This document shows positions 7,501-8,264 of a stretch of DNA of 8,264 nucleotides, one piece after another. The translations under genes and the position numbers were made by a program. The stretch is from NCBI GenBank assembly GCA_903910005.1, contig CAIVXW010000494.1:1-8264 (forward strand), in the 5' to 3' direction. The notes beneath the pieces were generated by a model. It searched no databases. It saw only the letters and a program-made list of their open reading frames with translations, and had not been told where the DNA came from. Position 1 is the first letter of the stretch, and every line of letters starts with the position of its first letter. Source of the DNA: an uncultured Methylococcaceae bacterium. Lineage in GTDB: Bacteria; Pseudomonadota; Gammaproteobacteria; Methylococcales; Methylococcaceae.

Positions 7501-8141
7501 ATATTGGAGCCGGTGGACTCGACCACGTGCTGGCCTCCGGGCGTAACATCAATGTACTGGTACTGGATACCGAGGTGTATTCCAATACGGGCGGGCAGAT
7601 GTCCAAGGCCACCCCGTTGGGAGCGGTGGCCAAGTTTGCCGCCGCCGGCAAACCGGTGGCCAAAAAGGATATGGCTTTGCAGGCCATTGCCTACGGCAAC
7701 GTGTACGTGGCCCGGGTAGCCCTGGGAGCCAATCCGCAGCAAGCCCTGCTGGCCTTCCGCGAAGCCGAGGCCTACACCGGCCCGTCCCTGATTCTGGCCT
7801 ACAGCCACTGCATCGCTCACGGCATTGACATGCAGAAAGGCCCGCAGCAACAGCATCTGGCCGTGGCCAGCGGTTACTGGCCGCTGCTGCGCTACAACCC
7901 GGCCCTGCGTCAGCGTGACAAAAACCCGTTCGTGCTGGATTCACCCCGGCCCCGCATTCCGTTTGAACGCTACGCCAGCAATGAACTGCGCTACCAGATG
8001 CTCACCCGTACCCACCCCGAGGCCTACACCCGGCTGATGGCCATGGCCCAGCAGGTGGTGTGGCAGAAATGGGATGTCTACGAGGACATGGCTGCCCGCA
8101 GCGGCAGTCATTTCCATCCGGATGGCGGCATGGCGGTTTGA
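4560..8141 (+). CDS. nifJ: Pyruvate:ferredoxin (flavodoxin) oxidoreductase, single-chain homodimeric type
   Basis: A cytosolic thiamine-diphosphate Fe-S enzyme: pyruvate + CoA + oxidised acceptor gives acetyl-CoA + CO2 + reduced acceptor, reversible as pyruvate synthase. The 1193-aa chain has all standard domains: N-terminal pyruvate/TPP domain (about 1-255) with YPITPSS (29-35), E65 and R115; transketolase-C-like domain (about 260-400); gamma/CoA domain (about 420-620) with FFGLGADGTVGANKNS (428-443); two 4Fe-4S motifs, C695/C698/C701/C705-P and C751/C754/C757/C761-P; and the TPP domain with GDGWAYDIG (975-983) and DTEVYSNTGGQ (1003-1013). C825, C828, C853 and C1084 match the proximal-cluster ligands of the Desulfovibrio africanus enzyme with a constant +13 offset, as does N1009. 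The C-terminus is about 50 residues shorter than in that enzyme, so the oxygen-protective extension is probably absent. It follows the flavoprotein gene by 25 nt and is likely in one operon. The true substrate could be another 2-oxoacid, but the NifJ pattern strongly favours pyruvate. Confidence 0.96.
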   Translation: METPQVITLEGNEAVAHVAYRINEVCAIYPITPSSTMAELADQWAAEGKTNIFGEVPCVVEMQSEGGAAGTVHGALQTGGLTTTFTASQGLLLMIPNMYKIAGELTPTVFHVAARALAAQGLSIFGDHSDVAAVRATGFAQLASASVQEAHDMALITQAASLASRIPFIHFFDGFRTSHEVSKIELLPDAVLKALIDPDQVRAHRQRGLSPDNPCIRGTAQNPDIYFQGRETVNPFYAALPGIVQATLDRFATLTGRHYRLFEYYGHPAAERVVVIMGSAAYTLRETVAWLQRQGERVGVIQVRLCLPFSASHFLAVLPVSTRAVAVLDRTKMPGSTGEPLYCDVVTTLSEACARGELDAMPCVIGGRYGLSSKEFNPAMARAVLDELSRPSPKNHFTIGIRDDVSHTSLTWPDGFDIESPAVTRALFFGLGADGTVGANKNSIKIIGESTPLHAQGYFVYDSKKSGSRTVSHVRFGPDPIQSPYLIESAGFIGCHQFSFIQTLDVLEKAARGATLLLNSPYGPSAVWAHLPRDIQNTLIERQMKFYVIDASQVAQATGMAGRTNTIMQTCFFALAGVLPREAAIDRIKQSIKKTYGKKGEEVVRKNFEAVDQTLAHLYEVTVPQTATSTLTRPPVVPPEAPAFVQQVTAWMMAGKGDQLPVSRIPVDGTYPTGTTRFEKRNIALAVPQWEPSLCIQCGNCSFICPHSVIRSKFYHQTRLAEAPDGFQSAPINARGFPETRFTLQIYGEDCTGCGLCVEVCPAISPTRETVKAINMAPRATDLTAERASLGFFESLPVNERAEVDFSSVRGVQFLQPLFEFSGACAGCGETPYVRLLSQLFGDRLLIANATGCSSIYGGNLPTTPWTTNGEGRGPAWANSLFEDNAEFGLGFRLTADQHLSYAHALLHTLKPVLGEALVDAVIAAPQISEAEIRQQRQRVSELRSRLEACDREPARELLSVLDYLVRRSVWLVGGDGWAYDIGAGGLDHVLASGRNINVLVLDTEVYSNTGGQMSKATPLGAVAKFAAAGKPVAKKDMALQAIAYGNVYVARVALGANPQQALLAFREAEAYTGPSLILAYSHCIAHGIDMQKGPQQQHLAVASGYWPLLRYNPALRQRDKNPFVLDSPRPRIPFERYASNELRYQMLTRTHPEAYTRLMAMAQQVVWQKWDVYEDMAARSGSHFHPDGGMAV

Positions 8142-8170
8142 CGGGCCTTTGGCGGGTCAGGGGTGAATGG

Positions 8171-8198
8171 TGCCACGCGGCCAGGATGGCCGCGCCAC
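8171..8198. repeat. 28-nt palindromic repeat, copy 1
   Basis: This is identical to 8237-8264. It contains the perfect hairpin CGCGGCCA-GGA-TGGCCGCG (8176-8194; 8-bp arms, 3-nt loop) flanked by TGCCA and CCAC. It starts 30 nt after the nifJ stop codon. The stem could end transcripts or protect their 3' ends, but there is no T-run, so a classic intrinsic terminator is unlikely. The form (short, GC-rich, palindromic, extragenic, repeated) is REP-like. Confidence 0.85.
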
Positions 8199-8214
8199 TG
8201 ATGACCGCGCCACT
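8185..8214. repeat. 15-nt near-perfect tandem duplication
   Basis: GATGGCCGCGCCACT (8185-8199) is followed directly by GATGACCGCGCCACT (8200-8214), with one G-to-A difference at 8204. The right half of the palindromic repeat has therefore been copied again. Read on the minus strand, GTGGCGCGGYCATC occurs three times in the last 80 nt. Confidence 0.85.
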
Positions 8215-8216
8215 CA

Positions 8217-8237
8217 TCTGCCTTCTGCCTTCTGCCT
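8217..8237. repeat. Heptamer tandem array (TCTGCCT) x3
   Basis: Three exact tandem copies of TCTGCCT lie between the two 28-nt palindromic repeats; the last base overlaps the first base of copy 2. Short heptamer arrays of this kind are typical of non-coding spacer DNA in some bacteria. No gene or signal is evident in it. Confidence 0.9.
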
Positions 8238-8264
8238 GCCACGCGGCCAGGATGGCCGCGCCAC
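8237..8264. repeat. 28-nt palindromic repeat, copy 2, at the window edge
   Basis: This is an exact second copy of 8171-8198, with hairpin arms at 8242-8249 and 8253-8260, 66 nt downstream of the first. The window stops at its last base, which fits an assembly broken inside a multi-copy repeat. Any further copies to the right cannot be seen. Confidence 0.9.

Noticed and set aside
8114..8125. Perfect 12-bp palindrome CCATCCGGATGG
   Set aside because: It is inside the PFOR coding sequence near the stop and is explained by codons for Phe-His-Pro-Asp-Gly; no other support for a regulatory role.
8171..8264. CRISPR array
   Set aside because: There are only two 28-nt copies, and the intervening 38 nt is itself repetitive (heptamers and a partial copy) rather than a unique spacer. 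No cas genes are seen.

Overview
The window looks like bacterial, moderately GC-rich DNA. It has single-exon genes, all on the + strand, and long stop-poor shadow frames. The protein families fit a gammaproteobacterium or related proteobacterium with an anaerobic or microaerobic lifestyle, such as a sulfur-cycle organism. The taxon is an inference from gene content and style only; no rRNA or marker gene is present.

Layout. Positions 1-209 hold no convincing gene. Positions 210-713 encode a 167-aa protein of unknown function that may be the C-terminal remnant of a larger, frame-damaged gene; it ends with a perfect in-frame 15-nt duplication. The 714-830 gap carries two short dyads and a telomere-like run of five C-tracts directly before the next gene. 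Positions 831-2789 encode a 652-aa class-II glutamine amidotransferase/asparagine synthetase (AsnB family, of the type often found in surface-polysaccharide loci). After a 95-nt C-rich gap comes a tightly spaced pair. The first (2885-4534) is a 549-aa GltD-like FAD/NAD(P) oxidoreductase with a cysteine-rich ferredoxin tail. The second (4560-8141) is a complete 1193-aa pyruvate:ferredoxin/flavodoxin oxidoreductase (NifJ type). The last 123 nt contain a repeat cluster: two identical 28-nt palindromic repeats, a 15-nt duplication and a heptamer array. The window ends exactly at the end of the second 28-nt copy.

How the genes may work together. NifJ-type PFOR makes low-potential electrons from pyruvate and CoA, or runs in reverse as pyruvate synthase. 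The gene 25 nt upstream encodes a flavoprotein with an FAD site, an NAD(P) site and ferredoxin-like clusters, the parts needed to pass electrons between PFOR and NAD(P)(H). The best functional reading is a two-protein pyruvate:NAD(P)+ oxidoreductase or NAD(P)H-linked pyruvate synthase module. This is inferred from domains and spacing. AsnB is separated by a gap and need not belong to this module.
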